Shown piece by piece: positions 1 to 9,392 of a stretch of DNA of 64,000 bases. The notes under the pieces were generated by a model. The model saw nothing but the letters and a program-made list of their open reading frames with translations. It made no database searches and was not told the DNA's origin. Source of the DNA: Phycisphaerales bacterium Planc_01 (GTDB lineage Bacteria; Planctomycetota; Phycisphaerae; Sedimentisphaerales; Anaerobacaceae); NCBI GenBank assembly GCA_001603075.1, contig LVBB01000148.1, forward strand, positions 1 to 64,000, read 5' to 3'. Within the stretch, counting starts at the first letter, position 1. Each line of letters opens with the position of its first letter. The position numbers were made by a program, and so were the translations under genes.

Positions 1-34
1 ACAAATGTACGATATTCTACTTGTACAAATGTAC
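1..34. promoter_or_regulatory. Putative BlaI/MecI operator: two copies of ACAAATGTAC (1-10 and 25-34; the second within GTACAAATGTAC 23-34)
   Basis: Near-palindromic TACA/TGTA repeats 24 bp apart, just upstream of a blaI-like start codon at 52; BlaI family operators carry TACA/TGTA half-sites. Confidence 0.6.
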
Positions 35-51
35 AATGAAGGAGATTCGCC

Positions 52-426
52 ATGAAACATCACAACCTGCCCGCGACCAGTCCCGCCGAGACGGAGATCC
101 TCCGGCTCATCTGGCAACTGAAACGGGCCACCGTTCAGGAGGTGTGTCATCAGCTCCCGGCCGCACGCAAAATCGCATATGCCACGGTCCAGACCCTTCT
201 GCGACGGCTGGAAAAAAAGGGCTATCTCAAGCACGACCTCGAAGGCAAAGCCCACGTGTTCTATCCGAGCGTAGAGCAGGACCACGTGATCCGCCGGTCC
301 GTCGGCGATTTCCTCGACCGCCTCTTCGGAGGCGATCCCAGACCGCTGATGCAGTTCCTGGCAGAAGACGGTCGGCTCGAAGCCAAAGACCTCGACCAAC
401 TCAGGAAGCTCATCGAAAACACATAG
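52..426 (+). CDS. BlaI/MecI/CopY family transcriptional repressor
   Basis: Winged-helix protein 'SPAETEILRLIWQLKRATVQEVCHQL...AYATVQTLLRRLEKKGYL', followed by an M56 peptidase gene. Confidence 0.93.
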   Translation: MKHHNLPATSPAETEILRLIWQLKRATVQEVCHQLPAARKIAYATVQTLLRRLEKKGYLKHDLEGKAHVFYPSVEQDHVIRRSVGDFLDRLFGGDPRPLMQFLAEDGRLEAKDLDQLRKLIENT

Positions 427-451
427 ACTCGTTCACTGCGGAGGTGCAACG

Positions 452-3400
452 ATGAATCTCTATCTGACCGAACTGGTACGCTATCTGGCCGCTCAGAGTT
501 GGCAGATTGCCGTGCTGACCCTTGTGGTGGCCGCTGCCACGTGGGCCCTGCGGCATAGGACCGCCCACATCCGCTACCTGCTCTGGCTGATCGTCCTGGC
601 CAAGTGCCTCGTGCCGCCGCTGTACATGGTGCCGATCCGGGTCTTGCCCGAAGGGACGGCCCCAGCCATGGTTGCGGAGGCCGCGCCCGTCGAGCCCGTG
701 GCAATCGAACCACGGAGCAGCATTCCGATCCAGGCGAGCCCCCCCTTGCGGCCGCAAGCAGTGGCCGAATCAGGCCGGGTCGAGCGAGCGACTCCGCCGG
801 GTGTCGAGGACCGCCCGAGCGGGCCGTTGGACCTGCGGATGTATGCCGGGATCGCCTGGATCGCCGGTGCAGGTCTGTATCTGGCGATGAACCTGCTGAG
901 GGCGGTGCGAGGCCGGCACTGGCTCCATGCGAGGCGCCGGCCCCTGCCCGATGCGATACGGAAGGAGACGGAGACCCTGCTCTCGACTCCCGGTCGAAGG
1001 CCTCTGCCTCCGGTCTGGGTCATCGACGAGATCGGTCAGCCTTTTGTCTGGGGCCTTCTGCGTGGTAGCATCTACGTGCCTTCCCACTTTCTGAAGATCG
1101 GCGACCGCGAACATCGCAAGCACGTGCTGGCCCATGAACTGAGCCACGTTCTCCGTTTCGATGCGGCGGTCAACGCCCTCCAGACCCTCGCCCAGGGGCT
1201 GTTCTGGTTCCATCCGTTCGTCTGGTGGGCCAACCGCGAGATTCGACGAGAGCGAGAGAAATGCTGCGACGAGATGGCGGTCGCGCAACTGGGGACGGAA
1301 CCAAGAGAGTATTGTCATGCGGTGGTGGAGACCCTGATGAGTGCGGAGACGTCGGCCCGGCCCGTTCCCTCGTTGGCCGTAGCCGGGCCGGCGAAGAACC
1401 TTGAGGAAAGGATCAAAACCATGTTGATGCCAGGCAAGAGATTCTACAAGCGCCCGAGCCTGATCACAGCGAGCCTCATCTTTCTAGCGGCCCTCGTGAC
1501 GGTTCCCACCGCCCTGGTCCTGACCGCCCGGGCCCAGACAGAATCGCCGAAGACAGAAACCAACTCGCCCCAGACCCTGCACGAGGCCGCCGCTGCCGGG
1601 GACCTGGAGCAAGTCAACAAGCTCCTCGCCCAGGGGGCGGATGTCCACGCCAAAGACGAGGACGGACGCACGCCGCTGCACAGGGCGGCCTGGTACGCGC
1701 GAAAGGACGTGGCGGAGGTGCTTCTCACCCGGGGAGCGAATGTCAATGAAGCGGATGGCTCCGGCCAGACTCCTTTACACCTGGCGGTGCAGTTTGGGGC
1801 AAAGTTCGTGCCCGAGTTCCTCCTCGCCAGAGGGGCTCAGATCAATGCGAGGGACAAGGCAGGCAATATGCCCTTGCACATCGCGGCGGGCGTTTCGTCT
1901 GTCAGCGGCGATCTGCTGGAGTTGCTGATCGCCAAAGGCGCTGACGTGAAGGCGAGAAACGAGGCCGGCCAAACACCCCTTCATCGTGTATCCATGATAG
2001 GAAGGGGGAACAAACGCCTTGGACTTGCGGCGGAGCTCCTCCTGGCCCACGGGGCAGAGGTCGACGCCGAAGATCAGAGCGGGTGCACACCCCTCCATTT
2101 CGCTGTCGAAGATGCTAACAAGGAGCTGGTCGACTTTCTGGTGGCCAAAGGCGCTGACGTAAAGACCACGGCGGCGGGCGGCACGACCCTTCTTCACCGA
2201 GCCGTCGAGAGCGGACAGCTCGAGATGGTAGAATGGTCCCTGAGCCGGGGAATCGACGTCAACAGCGCCCGGTCCAACGGCCGGACGGTTCTGCACGTGG
2301 CTGCGTGGACCGGCGAGAATAGCATCGTAGAGGCACTGATCGCCCGAGGCGCCGACGTGAAGGCCAGGGACGCTCGTGGCGACACACCTGCCCAGCTCGC
2401 CGCTCGCTCGAACCATAAGGACACCGTTCGCCTGCTCGTTGACAAGGGGGCTGAAGTCTCCACCATGCAGATCGCGGCGTGCCTCGGAGACCTCGACGCC
2501 ATCAAGGGCTTCCTGGAGAGGGGAGGCACTGTCAATGGCCAGGATGGGGACCCGCTGTCTCCCTTGGGGGCCGCCGCTTGGGCAGGACAGAAGGATGTCG
2601 TTGCTTTTCTCATCAGCCAAGGCGCTTCGGTCGATGCAGGTGTTGGACAAAAGGGAATGACCCCCCTGCACTACGCCGCTCGGGAAGGCTCCAAAGAAGT
2701 TGCGGAATTGCTGATCGCCAACGGAGCCAAGGTCAACGCCAACGGAGCCAAGATCAGCGGAACACAAGCGGGATTAACGCCTTTGCACTTTGCCGCCCAA
2801 AGCGGAGACAGGGACGTAGTATTGCTGCTCATCGATCATGGCGCCGATGTCAATGCCGAGACTGAGACTGCGCGGAAATCGAGACCTTTGGACTGGGCGG
2901 TGGGGGCCGGTCGCAAAGACGTGGCGAAGCTCCTTGCCGACAAAGGCGCTGGTACTTCCCAGCCGGATGATCTTCTCTTCCGGGCCTGCATGCAGGTAGA
3001 CAGAGAGCTGGTCGAACTCCTCATCCGCAAGGGCGCCAACGTCAACTCCGAAGCCTTGGCTTATGGTTATCCGCCTGCGATGGGGGCAATATGGAGTGGA
3101 TACACACACGCGACGAAACCCGCGGATGTCCCCCGGCTCCTTGGCGTCCTTAGAGTCCTTCTGGATCATGGCGCCGATCCCGACAGCAAAGACCGATGGG
3201 ACTGGACCTTGCTGCATTATGCATGTGAAGAGGTCGATTTGGCCAAGTTGCTTCTCGACAGAGGCGCCAATCCGAACGCCGTGGAAAATGAGCGGGGGCG
3301 ACGGCCTCTGCACCTGGCCGCGGATGAGGGCCGCACGGCGGCGGTGAAACTGCTCATTAGTCGCGGAGCCGATGTCAATGCAAAAGACTACTACGGACAC

Positions 3401-3538
3401 ACAGCGTTATCGTATGCCGAAGACGTCGGCGATAACAACAGGTTCGGTCGTCCCAGGAAGACGCCCCTGACGGCGGAGGCCAAAGCAGCCAAGAAGGAAG
3501 TGGCGCGACTTCTGCGTGAGCACGGGGCGACGGGATAG
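452..3538 (+). CDS. BlaR1-type M56 metallopeptidase with C-terminal ankyrin-repeat array
   Basis: HELSH zinc motif in 'HVLAHELSHVLRFDAAVNALQTLAQGLFWFHPFVWWANREIRREREKCCDEMA', a TM segment near 'LITASLIFLAALVTVPTALVL', then many repeats of the 'G.TPLH.A...G...v.elLl..GAdvna.d' type. Confidence 0.93.
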   Translation: MNLYLTELVRYLAAQSWQIAVLTLVVAAATWALRHRTAHIRYLLWLIVLAKCLVPPLYMVPIRVLPEGTAPAMVAEAAPVEPVAIEPRSSIPIQASPPLRPQAVAESGRVERATPPGVEDRPSGPLDLRMYAGIAWIAGAGLYLAMNLLRAVRGRHWLHARRRPLPDAIRKETETLLSTPGRRPLPPVWVIDEIGQPFVWGLLRGSIYVPSHFLKIGDREHRKHVLAHELSHVLRFDAAVNALQTLAQGLFWFHPFVWWANREIRREREKCCDEMAVAQLGTEPREYCHAVVETLMSAETSARPVPSLAVAGPAKNLEERIKTMLMPGKRFYKRPSLITASLIFLAALVTVPTALVLTARAQTESPKTETNSPQTLHEAAAAGDLEQVNKLLAQGADVHAKDEDGRTPLHRAAWYARKDVAEVLLTRGANVNEADGSGQTPLHLAVQFGAKFVPEFLLARGAQINARDKAGNMPLHIAAGVSSVSGDLLELLIAKGADVKARNEAGQTPLHRVSMIGRGNKRLGLAAELLLAHGAEVDAEDQSGCTPLHFAVEDANKELVDFLVAKGADVKTTAAGGTTLLHRAVESGQLEMVEWSLSRGIDVNSARSNGRTVLHVAAWTGENSIVEALIARGADVKARDARGDTPAQLAARSNHKDTVRLLVDKGAEVSTMQIAACLGDLDAIKGFLERGGTVNGQDGDPLSPLGAAAWAGQKDVVAFLISQGASVDAGVGQKGMTPLHYAAREGSKEVAELLIANGAKVNANGAKISGTQAGLTPLHFAAQSGDRDVVLLLIDHGADVNAETETARKSRPLDWAVGAGRKDVAKLLADKGAGTSQPDDLLFRACMQVDRELVELLIRKGANVNSEALAYGYPPAMGAIWSGYTHATKPADVPRLLGVLRVLLDHGADPDSKDRWDWTLLHYACEEVDLAKLLLDRGANPNAVENERGRRPLHLAADEGRTAAVKLLISRGADVNAKDYYGHTALSYAEDVGDNNRFGRPRKTPLTAEAKAAKKEVARLLREHGATG

Positions 3539-3580
3539 CCGGACGCCGAAGGGCCACACCGGGCCGGCGTGCGTGAGAAG

Positions 3581-3620
3581 GAACCCGGCGAGGTCAACGG
3601 AGGCCCCGCCGGTTCTTTGT
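3581..3620 (+). terminator. Probable Rho-independent terminator after the M56-ankyrin gene
   Basis: gaacccggcgagg-tcaacgga-ggccccgccggttc hairpin followed by tttgtctctgttt. Confidence 0.5.
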
Positions 3621-3627
3621 CTCTGTT

Positions 3628-3756
3628 TACATGCGTTTATATCGCGGGTCGCCGGCGCCTTCGGGGGCGGTCCAGCGGATGTTGTCGAACGGGCACTTGC
3701 GCTGGCAGGTCTTGTCGTGCAGGCAGTTCGAGGGGTTGGCCAAGGGTCGCTTGACC
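3628..3756 (-). pseudogene. Displaced duplicate of the 3' end of the ETF-QO gene
   Basis: Minus-strand frame reads '[37 protein letters not shown]', near-identical to the ETF-QO C-terminus '[37 protein letters not shown]' encoded at 4672-4795; one Fe-S Cys is replaced by Asp. Confidence 0.9.
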
Positions 3757-3831
3757 TTCTCTCGACCATGGACTATATTGAGGGCGATCGACAGTGATCG
3801 TGGATAGCGTGCCTCTCGCGAAAGCAGCGAT

Positions 3832-4161
3832 ATGGAATTGAGCGTCGAAGAACAAAAGGCCCTGTTGCAGGTGGTGCGAATACTGCATAGTCGATTCGGG
3901 GCGGTGGAAGTGATCCTGTACGGCTCTGCGGCCCGAGGGGATCTTGACGAAGAGTCGGACATCGATCTGCTTGTCGTGCTTCCCCGGCTCGATTGGACGA
4001 TGCAGAAGGAGATCATCGGCGTCTGTTTCGATGCCGAATTGCAGTGCGGCAGGGTCATTTCTGCGATCTGTTACACGATGGATGAGATAGAGCACAGTCC
4101 TCTTCGGTCGTCACCTCTCGTAACAACTGCTCGCAGGGAGGGACAGGCTCTGCATGAGTGA
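3832..4161 (+). CDS. Minimal nucleotidyltransferase (MNT/MntA-type, pol-beta fold)
   Basis: [19 protein letters not shown] matches GSxxxGxxxxxSDxDL; overlaps the next ORF by 8 bp. Confidence 0.9.
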   Translation: MELSVEEQKALLQVVRILHSRFGAVEVILYGSAARGDLDEESDIDLLVVLPRLDWTMQKEIIGVCFDAELQCGRVISAICYTMDEIEHSPLRSSPLVTTARREGQALHE

Positions 4162-4552
4162 GGATATTCGCAGGTTGATCGCCTATCGGCTTGACCAGGC
4201 GCAGGAAACGCTGAACGCCGCGAGGGAGTTGGCGGCCGCCGGACATGAACGCGATGCCGTCAATCGCGCGTACTATGCGATGTTCTACGGCGCGTTGGCG
4301 ATGCTCGCGTCCAAGGGACTCGGAGCCAGCAAGCACAGCGGCGTACTGAGCCTGCTCGGCCGCCATTTCATCAAGACGGGCGCCTTCCCCGTAGACTATG
4401 GCCGGTACTTGCGAGAGGCGTTTGAGTTGCGCCAGGGCGCCGATTACCGCGAGTTTGTTCAGGTTACGCAAGAGCAGGTGCAGGAGACCATTGCACATGC
4501 TGACGCATTCCTTCAATGCGCGCGGCAAATGCTCGGGGACTCCGAACCGTAG
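4154..4552 (+). CDS. HEPN domain protein (UPF0332/HepT-like), partner of the MNT
   Basis: 'AARELAAAGHERDAVNRAYYAMFYGALAML...FELRQGADYREFV' HEPN pattern; overlaps the MNT gene. Confidence 0.88.
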   Translation: MSEDIRRLIAYRLDQAQETLNAARELAAAGHERDAVNRAYYAMFYGALAMLASKGLGASKHSGVLSLLGRHFIKTGAFPVDYGRYLREAFELRQGADYREFVQVTQEQVQETIAHADAFLQCARQMLGDSEP

Positions 4553-4580
4553 GATGGCCGGACGGGTCATCCTACGGTTC
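4544..4580 (+). terminator. Perfect 13-bp inverted repeat with 11-nt loop spanning the HEPN stop codon
   Basis: gaaccgtaggatg-gccggacgggt-catcctacggttc; no clear T-tract, so terminator function is inferred. Confidence 0.5.
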
Positions 4581-4671
4581 CACGATCACAGGCAATATCT
4601 CCACGCTGCAGGGCGCCCTTGCAGGCACACCACAAACGAGCGTCATCATTCACCCTATTCGATGATGTTCT

Positions 4672-6399
4672 CTACATGCGTTTGTATCGGGGTCCGCCGC
4701 CGCCTTCGGGGGCGGTCCAGCGGATGTTGTCGAACGGGCACTTGCGCTGGCAGGTCTTGCAGTGCAGGCAGTTCGAAGGGTTGGCCGGCTTGACCTCGTC
4801 GTGGATGGTCTCGTAGACGCCGGCCGGGCAGAACGTGATGCACGGACTGCCGTAGACGGGCGTACACTTGGTCTCGCAGATCGTCTTATCGAGGATCGTC
4901 AGGTGCGACGGCTGCTCCTCGCGATGCTCGGTGGCCGCGACCGCGGTGAACGTGTCCTTGTCGAAGTTCTGGTTCGGCTTGAGACGATAAGGCGCCGTCG
5001 TCATCATCTCATAGTCAGGCTCGACTTTGAACTTCGGCAGCCAGCCGCCCAGCACCGACAGCGGCATGCCCTGCAGCGGGCCGAACTTGGCGATCGTGTG
5101 CCGCGAGTTCCTGGCGATCTTCATCTCCTTGGCGATGTTCGAGCCCTCGACATTGTCGGTATACCGCCTAGCGGCCCCTTCGGGCTTGTCCATGCAGGTG
5201 ACGATGGCCCGCGCGGCCTGCATGCCCGACTCAAGGGCGTTGTGCAGGCCCTTGATCTTGAGCATGTTGACGAAGCCGGCGCTGTCGCCGAGGATCATCA
5301 CGTTGTCCTTGCCGATGCTGCCGGTGTGCGGATCGCGCGGGACCGCGTACCAGCCGCCTTCCGGGATCATCTTGGCGCCGGCCTCGACGACCGTGCCGCC
5401 CGCGATGAACGGCTTGACGTAGCTGTGCTCCTTGAAACGGACCAGGGCGTCCTGTGCGTTGAAATTGCGATACTTCCAGTCCAGCCCGACGATCATGCCG
5501 ACCGCCAGATGGTCCTCGGCGCCGGCGTAGACGATCCCTCCGCCGAACATGCCGGGCCCGATGACCGGGGTCCAGATCGGATAGCCCATCGCGTGGATGA
5601 CGCGGCCGCGCGAGAACCTGGCGTACTGCTCCGGCGTGACCTTGATCAGCTCCTTGACGCCGAGCGAGTAGAGCTGGTGCGATTCGCGTTTCAGACCGGC
5701 GGCCTCGACAAACCGCTCGGTGACCAGGCCGTCGCAGCCCTCGGCGAGCACAATGAATCTGGCCTCGATGGTCTCGCCTTCGACGTAGTTGGGCTGCTTG
5801 TGTCCTTCCTTATCGACGCCCTGGTCGATCAGCTTGACGCCGATGGCCGTCGGGCCGTCCATCACGATGCGATCGGCGGCGAACCCTGTCAGCACCTCGA
5901 CGCCCTTCTCGCGGGCGATATTGCCCAGCCATTTGGTGAGTTTGCTGATCGAGAGCGAGTAGTCGCCGTGGTGGATCATCTGGCCCCAGCCGATGCCCAT
6001 GCTCTTGGCCATCTTCAGGGCCCAGAAGATATTGAACGACATACCCCGCCCGAGCAGAAACAGGATGTCGTCTTTGTCGATCACGTTGGCCAGGACGTCC
6101 TTGGCCTCGTCGGTGTCGCGCCAATCGGGCTTGGCCGCATCGAGCAACGAGTGCAGCGGCTCCTTCTCGAGCACGGCGCCCGAGAGATTGTGGTTTCCCA
6201 GATCGAGGGCCTTGTCGATGACGCACACGTCGATGTCGGGCCGCAGGACCCGCAGTTGAATCGCCGTGGCCAGACCGGCCGGGCCGGCGCCCACCACCAA
6301 AACCGAGACCTTGTTGTATTCGTTGTTGTTCGGCACGTTCCGTTCCTCAATCAACAGGGAATAGGTCCGGCTGGACCCATTGGACCTATGGCATTTCAC
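4672..6399 (-). CDS. Electron transfer flavoprotein-quinone oxidoreductase (ETF-QO)
   Basis: N-terminal FAD motif VVGAGPAGLATAIQL; C-terminal 4Fe-4S region '[33 protein letters not shown]'; adjacent to the ETF gene. Start may lie ~20 codons inside the ORF. Confidence 0.93.
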   Translation of the reverse strand: MKCHRSNGSSRTYSLLIEERNVPNNNEYNKVSVLVVGAGPAGLATAIQLRVLRPDIDVCVIDKALDLGNHNLSGAVLEKEPLHSLLDAAKPDWRDTDEAKDVLANVIDKDDILFLLGRGMSFNIFWALKMAKSMGIGWGQMIHHGDYSLSISKLTKWLGNIAREKGVEVLTGFAADRIVMDGPTAIGVKLIDQGVDKEGHKQPNYVEGETIEARFIVLAEGCDGLVTERFVEAAGLKRESHQLYSLGVKELIKVTPEQYARFSRGRVIHAMGYPIWTPVIGPGMFGGGIVYAGAEDHLAVGMIVGLDWKYRNFNAQDALVRFKEHSYVKPFIAGGTVVEAGAKMIPEGGWYAVPRDPHTGSIGKDNVMILGDSAGFVNMLKIKGLHNALESGMQAARAIVTCMDKPEGAARRYTDNVEGSNIAKEMKIARNSRHTIAKFGPLQGMPLSVLGGWLPKFKVEPDYEMMTTAPYRLKPNQNFDKDTFTAVAATEHREEQPSHLTILDKTICETKCTPVYGSPCITFCPAGVYETIHDEVKPANPSNCLHCKTCQRKCPFDNIRWTAPEGGGGPRYKRM

Positions 6400-8495
6400 G
6401 CATTCTCAAGAGCCTGCACCAGCTCCGGAATCACGTCCTCGGCGGTTCCCACGATATAGTAGTCGCACTGCTTGAAGATCGGTGCGTTCGGATCGCTGTT
6501 GATCGCCACGATCGTTTCGGTGTTGGCGACACCGATCATGTGCTGGATGGCACCCGAGATGCCAATCGCAACGTACAGCTTCGGCCCGACGGCGGTACCC
6601 GTCTGGCCGACCTGATGGACGCGCTCGACGAACCCCTGCTCGACCGCCGCTCGCGAGGCGCCGAACTCGACGGCGGTATCCAGCTTCTTGCCCAGCTCGG
6701 AGCAGAGCATGCGAAGGAGCCGATCGAAACTGTCGCGGCTCTGCATGCCCTTGCCACCTGAGACGATGGCCTCGGCACCGAAGTTGACCTCGCCGCTGCC
6801 CAGCTCGGTCCGGATCACGTCCAAACTGATATCATCCTCGGTCAGCTCGACCTTGTGCTTGATGACCTTGCCCTTGCGCTTGGGGTCGGCGGGAATCCGC
6901 TTCATCACGCCGGGCCGGGCGGTCGCCATCTGGCTCTTCGAGTTTTTCGTGCGAATCGTCGCCATGACATTGCCGCCCAGGGCCGGACGCGTCTGGAGCA
7001 ACAGGCCGATATCGCCCTTTCGCGAGCTGTCGCGGATGTCCAGGCCCGTGCAGTCGGCGGTCAGGCCGCAGCCGGTCTTGTACGAGACCATCGGGGCCAG
7101 CATGCGTCCCTGCGGCGTCGCCGCGTAGAGCACGATCTGCGGCACGTACTTGTCAACCGCATCGGAGACTGCCTTGCAGTAGGACGCCGGGTCGAAATCC
7201 CTGAGCAGCTTGTGCTCGATGGCGTAGATATTGTCGGCGCCGGCCGCGATCAGCTCTTCGGCCATGTGGGCGACGTTGTCTCCGGCGATGCACACGCCGA
7301 CTGTGGTTTCCAGCGAATCGGCCAGCTCTCGCGCCTTGCCCGTCAGCTCGAACGTCGCCGGATGCACGACGCCATCGCCGCTGTGCTCGGCGACGACCCA
7401 GACCTCGCCCCGGAACGACGGATCGGCCAGGCTGAAACCGTTGAGCATATCCTCCAGACCCTTCTTGTGGAACGCTCCGCCCGCCTTCTCAATGATCTTC
7501 TCTCTGGTCTCCTCGGGGGTCTTGCGGACGTCGTCAATCTTCATCTCGCTCAGGATGTTCGTCAGGATATCGTAGTCATCCTGCTCCTTCTTCGTCGCCT
7601 CATACGGCCGCTCCAGCAGGCTTTTGCGCCGCGCGGGCAATGCATAGGGGCCGGGGCCGTCGTCGGCCTTTCCACTCTCGCCGTTGCTGCTCTTGAAGCT
7701 TTCGATGATGATCTTCGCAAGCGAGGCGGCATCCTTCATCTCCTGGCACTTGCGCGTGCTCTTGCCCGGCGGGAAAACGCGAATCACCGCCGTCTTCGAG
7801 CCCTTGGCCCCGATATGGGTCGCCTCCTTGATGTCGTCGGCGCCCCACTTGACGAGGTCCGCCTTGTTGCCCCACCGCGTGCCGGCGAACGTCGCGAACA
7901 GCGGGTATTCGTACTTGGCCACGGTGATGACCGCCGGCATCTTCCTGGTCGCCACGGTCTGGCTGCCGCCGCTGATGATCCGCGTGAACTCGAACCGCTT
8001 GTTCTTGTATTCGGCGTCGGTGGCATAGGCGATGCACGGCACTTCCAGTTCCTCGGCGATCTGCCCCGGCACCTGGGCGGTGTCGCCGTCCACCGACTGC
8101 ATCCCTGCGACCACGAAGTAATCGTCGCCGCACTTGAGGATCTCCTTGACGATCCGCCGGATCGCGTACGCCAGCGGATTGGCCGTCGCCCACGTGTCCG
8201 CGCCGCCCAGCGAGCGGTCCGTCAGAAGCACCACCTGATCGGCCGCACGCGACAGACTGTACCGCAGCACCTCTTCGGCCATCGGCGGGCCCATCGTCAA
8301 CGCCACGATCCGCGCCTTGGCGTCGCCGCTGATCTGCTTCATGTATCGGGCGAAGGCCAGCGCCTGGGCATCCAGTTCGTTGATCACGTTAGCCAGCCGT
8401 GAGCGGACGAGCGTGCCCGTCTCCGGGTCGAAGGCGTTGTCGGTGATCTGCGAGACGTCAGGGACCTGCTTGACGAGAACGATGTAGTCACTCAT
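6396..8495 (-). CDS. Electron transfer flavoprotein, beta and alpha subunits fused in one polypeptide
   Basis: Starts MSDYIVLVKQVPDVSQIT (beta); after a ~100 aa linker, alpha 'GEVWVVAEHSGDGVVHPATFELTGKARELA...VAIGISGAIQHMIGVANTETIVAINSDPNAPIFKQCDYYIVGTAEDVIPELV'. Confidence 0.92.
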   Translation of the reverse strand: MSDYIVLVKQVPDVSQITDNAFDPETGTLVRSRLANVINELDAQALAFARYMKQISGDAKARIVALTMGPPMAEEVLRYSLSRAADQVVLLTDRSLGGADTWATANPLAYAIRRIVKEILKCGDDYFVVAGMQSVDGDTAQVPGQIAEELEVPCIAYATDAEYKNKRFEFTRIISGGSQTVATRKMPAVITVAKYEYPLFATFAGTRWGNKADLVKWGADDIKEATHIGAKGSKTAVIRVFPPGKSTRKCQEMKDAASLAKIIIESFKSSNGESGKADDGPGPYALPARRKSLLERPYEATKKEQDDYDILTNILSEMKIDDVRKTPEETREKIIEKAGGAFHKKGLEDMLNGFSLADPSFRGEVWVVAEHSGDGVVHPATFELTGKARELADSLETTVGVCIAGDNVAHMAEELIAAGADNIYAIEHKLLRDFDPASYCKAVSDAVDKYVPQIVLYAATPQGRMLAPMVSYKTGCGLTADCTGLDIRDSSRKGDIGLLLQTRPALGGNVMATIRTKNSKSQMATARPGVMKRIPADPKRKGKVIKHKVELTEDDISLDVIRTELGSGEVNFGAEAIVSGGKGMQSRDSFDRLLRMLCSELGKKLDTAVEFGASRAAVEQGFVERVHQVGQTGTAVGPKLYVAIGISGAIQHMIGVANTETIVAINSDPNAPIFKQCDYYIVGTAEDVIPELVQALENA

Positions 8496-9392
8496 AGACC
8501 GTTTTCCCCAAAGAAAAGAAACACTCCCGGCATCGGGGCTTTTTCGAGCATTTACCAGACGTGCGACCAGCGCCGCCAGCGAGCTCATAGCGTGCTTCAC
8601 AGGGACGGTGGACCGCCCAACGTTGCACAACCACCGTCAATACTCCGACAGTAGATGGCGCATATTAGGGGTTCGTTACAGACCTGTCAACCCAAAACGC
8701 CCAATTCCGACCCGGAGGCTGTGCCCGGCCTTCCCGGCTGACACACCGGCCGATTCGCAGGAAACATCGCATCGCACGGCGAGCGCCCACGCTCGCCACC
8801 TTCGCGGTGCATTGGCCCCCTGTCCGTCCGACGCCGCCGCCCCGCCGCCGGACAGGCCGTAGCCGCTGATTTGCCACTTGTTACACACATATATACGACA
8901 TGTGTGTGTTTATTCATGAAACGTAATTGTTAGTCTACTTTGGTCGTGTCTTGCTGCCACAAGACGCGACGCCTGCCCGGCCCCGTCCTCCGAGCCGGGC
9001 AAGCGAACCTGCTTGCGCTGCGTCTTCGCGCACTGGGTCCAGCCCGACGTCTCCGCCTTATTCCCCAACGGCTGGATGAGCCGCCTGATGTGCGTCAACT
9101 GCGACAGATCGCCGGGCGAGATGTGCGAGGTCTGGCCCGCCTCGACGTGCCGCCATTCGGGACACCATACGTATTTCATGGGGGAATGGGTGACGCACGC
9201 CATTTTCCCGCTTCCCATTTGCCCGCCGGTGGCGTAGGCACGGATGTCATCCCGTGCCTTCCGCATATCTCCTGTCTCGCGCGCTGCCATCATGCGATTG
9301 TCTCCGACCTTCGGGCATAATAGTAGCCGGTCCGGCCGGAGAGGGCAAGGGCGGATGGGCGGTTCTCTAACGCGGCCATCGCCAAGACTTCG

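Noticed and set aside
3628-4795. Classical insertion sequence or integron around the MNT/HEPN pair
   Set aside because: No transposase, integrase or terminal inverted repeats; only the gene-end duplication is visible
4762-8402. Long plus-strand ORFs 4762..6459 and 6855..8402
   Set aside because: Antisense shadows of the ETF-QO and ETF genes, no family motifs
8778-8797. ggcgagcg-ccca-cgctcgcc hairpin
   Set aside because: Short GC-rich stem with no T-tract and no clear gene 3' end; likely chance in high-GC sequence
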